From Regnicoccus_A sp014224355 (GTDB taxonomy: Bacteria; Cyanobacteriota; Cyanobacteriia; PCC-6307; Cyanobiaceae), in the NCBI RefSeq assembly GCF_050920705.1, contig NZ_CP154799.1:3009548-3073547 (forward strand): DNA of 64,000 nucleotides, written 5' to 3'. The notes under the pieces were generated by a model. That model was not told the origin of the DNA and ran no database searches. It was given only the letters and a program-made list of their open reading frames with translations. This document shows, piece by piece, positions 62,488 through 64,000 of this stretch. The stretch's first letter is position 1. Every line of letters begins with the position of its first letter. Both the position numbers and the translations under genes were made by a program.

Positions 62488-63543
62488 TCAGGGCAGGGGC
62501 GGTGGCGTCAGTTGGTCGGGGGTCTCCTCCACCAGTTGCAGACGCACCCGCTTGCCCCCGGCGAGCTCGCCCAGGGAGACCCGCAAGGTCGCACCGCTCA
62601 GGCTCTGCAGGGCCGTGAGCAGGTCCCGCAGATGGGGGGTGCTGCTGCCGCTCTCCACCCACAGGCGTTCCTGCAGCCCTCCCAGGCGTCGCCAGCTGGT
62701 GTGCAGCTTGAGCACGGCGCTCTCCAGCTGCTGGGCCTGGCCGACGGCATCGGCAAACAGCCCGAGGGCATCGAGGCGCTGGGCCTCCTGCAACGCTTTC
62801 TCGAGGTTGAGATCACCCTGCTGGAAGGCGCGCACGGCCAGGCCGGCTTCGGCCGCCTTGCTCAGCCAGCGGGCGGTGCTGGTCACGTCCTTGACCCGCT
62901 CCAGCTCGGGCTCCTCCCGCAGGGCGCGGCGCAGGTCGTCCTGCTGGGGGTCAGGCAGCTTGGCCAGCTCCCGCACCAGGGGGGCCACCGCCCGGGGGGG
63001 CAGCAGGTTCTCCTGGGTCCGCTGGCGGATCTCCTCGGGCAGCAGCGGGCTGGTGGCAGCGGTGAATTCATCGCTGAGGCGACGCACCTGCTTGCGGGTG
63101 ATCTGCTGCCCGTCATTGGCGGCCTCGCTGATCATCTGCTGAACCTCCGGATCCGCCAGAGCCGTGTCCAGGAAGGCGCGCTTGGAGAAGTTGTTGACGC
63201 TCTCCTGCTCCAGCAACCCATCCCCCACGAGGTTGTCTGCGGAATCGGCGAGCTGAATCAGGCCGTAGGCCCGTGTCTTGCTGATCTCCCGCTCGCGCAG
63301 CCATTGCAGGAATCCGGTACCGCGGCCTTCACCCCCCCGCTTCTCCCGGTCCCGCACGGCCCGCAGGATGCGGCCCCGCCAGATTTCCGTCTGCAGGTCG
63401 AAGCGATCGCAGACAGCCCAGGCCTCCTCCAGACGGGAGAGGAATTCCATGGTGCTGATGTCGTCCCGCTCCGGATCGGGCAGCTCCAGGCTGAGGGAGG
63501 GGGCCTCCATGGCGACCTGCGGCGCAATCGCTGATGGTGCCAT
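62488..63543 (-). CDS. conserved hypothetical helical protein next to psaE
   Basis: 351 residues from ATG 63543 (MAPSAIAP). Almost entirely helical and charged, with no recognised catalytic motif: FLSRLEEAWAVCDRFDLQTEIWRGRIL, FLQWLREREISKTRAYGLIQLADSAD (HTH-like), KRAFLDTALADPEVQQMISEAANDGQQITRKQVRRLSDEF, then coiled coils. The end is a small beta-rich part (LRVSLGELAGGKRVRLQLVE). The middle resembles the DNA-binding helices of ParB-like proteins, but this is weak. Divergent from psaE across about 100 bases that must hold both promoters; recQ follows 39 bases downstream. Confidence 0.7.
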   Translation of the reverse strand: MAPSAIAPQVAMEAPSLSLELPDPERDDISTMEFLSRLEEAWAVCDRFDLQTEIWRGRILRAVRDREKRGGEGRGTGFLQWLREREISKTRAYGLIQLADSADNLVGDGLLEQESVNNFSKRAFLDTALADPEVQQMISEAANDGQQITRKQVRRLSDEFTAATSPLLPEEIRQRTQENLLPPRAVAPLVRELAKLPDPQQDDLRRALREEPELERVKDVTSTARWLSKAAEAGLAVRAFQQGDLNLEKALQEAQRLDALGLFADAVGQAQQLESAVLKLHTSWRRLGGLQERLWVESGSSTPHLRDLLTALQSLSGATLRVSLGELAGGKRVRLQLVEETPDQLTPPPLP

Positions 63544-63599
63544 GCAGGCACGAACCCGCGAACGACGAAACGTGACGTCAGCGGTTAAGCCCCCCTGTG

Positions 63600-63613
63600 G
63601 TGCAGGTATCTTC
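63600..63613 (+). promoter_or_regulatory. possible psaE promoter -10 region
   Basis: TATCTT (63608-63613) lies 16 bases after TTAAGC in the short divergent spacer and about 31 bases before the psaE start. The hexamers are imperfect and the call is tentative. Confidence 0.25.
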
Positions 63614-63644
63614 CGACTGGCAGTCACCCCACAACAGCGCAGCG

Positions 63645-63854
63645 ATGGCGATCTCCCGCGGCGACAAGGTGCGCATCAAGCGGCCTGAGTCCTACTGGTT
63701 CAACGAAGTCGGCACCGTGGCGTCCGTCGACACCTCGGGCATCCGCTACCCCGTGGTGGTGCGCTTCGAGAAGGTGAATTACAGCGGCTTCAGCGGCTCC
63801 GAAGGGGGCATCAACACCAACAACTTCGCTGAAAAGGAGCTGGAGAAGGCCTGA
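63645..63854 (+). CDS. psaE: photosystem I subunit IV PsaE
   Basis: Stromal-side (cytoplasmic) peripheral subunit of photosystem I that helps dock ferredoxin and supports cyclic electron flow. 69 residues, exactly the size of cyanobacterial PsaE. The SH3-like fold is clear: ISRGDKVRIKRPESYWFNEVGTVASVD and YPVVVRFEKVNYSGFSGSEGGINTNNFAEKEL. ATG 63645 begins MAISRGDKV. It ends with TGA at 63852-63854, followed by a short CCCC-TGC-GGGG hairpin (63857-63867) that may help termination. The strongest organism marker in the window. Confidence 0.98.
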   Translation: MAISRGDKVRIKRPESYWFNEVGTVASVDTSGIRYPVVVRFEKVNYSGFSGSEGGINTNNFAEKELEKA

Positions 63855-64000
63855 TACCCCTGCGGGGCGTTCCCCAATCCGCCTCGGGTTCTGCCTGTGG
63901 CGGTTCTTTGTTGTCACCGGTTCCAGCTGCATGACAGGCTGCTGGGGTTGGGGTTCCCCCTGTTTTAAGGACAAGTCGGTAGGGGTCACGCCATGACCAC
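63855..64000 (+). other. psaE downstream region; possible next gene start
   Basis: No complete gene. A CCCCTGCGGGG hairpin follows psaE, and ATGACCAC at 63993-64000 after GGGGTCACGCC could open the next reading frame, cut by the window edge. Confidence 0.3.

Overview
The window comes from a high-GC unicellular cyanobacterium of the Synechococcus/Cyanobium type. Evidence: psaE of photosystem I at the right end, pipX, the cyanobacterial series der-ecfT-pipX-yggS-sepF-proC, cobI, several small families found mainly in cyanobacteria (DUF3119, DUF3086, DUF1823, DUF4079), and picocyanobacteria-like packing with many ATGA overlaps.

Left arm (1-14.4 kb): ion transport and energy. A SulP anion transporter (cut by the window edge), a CPA1-type cation/proton antiporter, a type II NADH dehydrogenase and a PPK2 polyphosphate kinase precede a seven-gene minus-strand V-type ATPase operon in the order B-D-I-K-E-DUF2764-A. 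Two of its genes (A and DUF2764) carry single-base frameshifts in short G runs.

Central-left (14.8-21.5 kb): a fermentation/glycogen block. The glycogen debranching enzyme GlgX and phosphoketolase Xfp are intact. Acetate kinase, a D-lactate dehydrogenase-like gene and a cation-efflux-like gene are pseudogenes with deletions and frameshifts.

Accessory island (about 21.7-43.8 kb): IS4, IS1182, IS5, IS256, IS21 and IS3 elements and an rve-type transposase, many of them broken. The cargo is a truncated helicase, an orphan YefM antitoxin whose YoeB toxin is cut by the IS21 element, an intact TacA/TacT pair, a decayed HTH-antitoxin/PIN-toxin pair, a phage antirepressor fragment, and a clearly AT-richer four-gene insert at 30.6-36.5 kb (large RTX-type calcium-binding protein plus a DevBCA-like exporter). 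A tyrosine-integrase pseudogene beside tRNA-Gly(TCC) at 43.8 kb marks the likely right edge.

Right arm (44-64 kb): ordinary chromosome. GPH-type sugar transporter, MlaE-like permease, DUF3119, DUF3086 and plsY; then proC, sepF, yggS, pipX, ecfT and der; then dus, DUF4079, cobI, mtnD, miaE, aroQ, tRNA-Tyr, tRNA-Thr, aldehyde dehydrogenase, a LysM protein, recQ, a conserved hypothetical and psaE. Single-base shifts in the MlaE and DUF3086 genes resemble those in the ATPase operon. Because they sit in otherwise perfect core genes, homopolymer-length errors in the assembly are a serious alternative to real decay.
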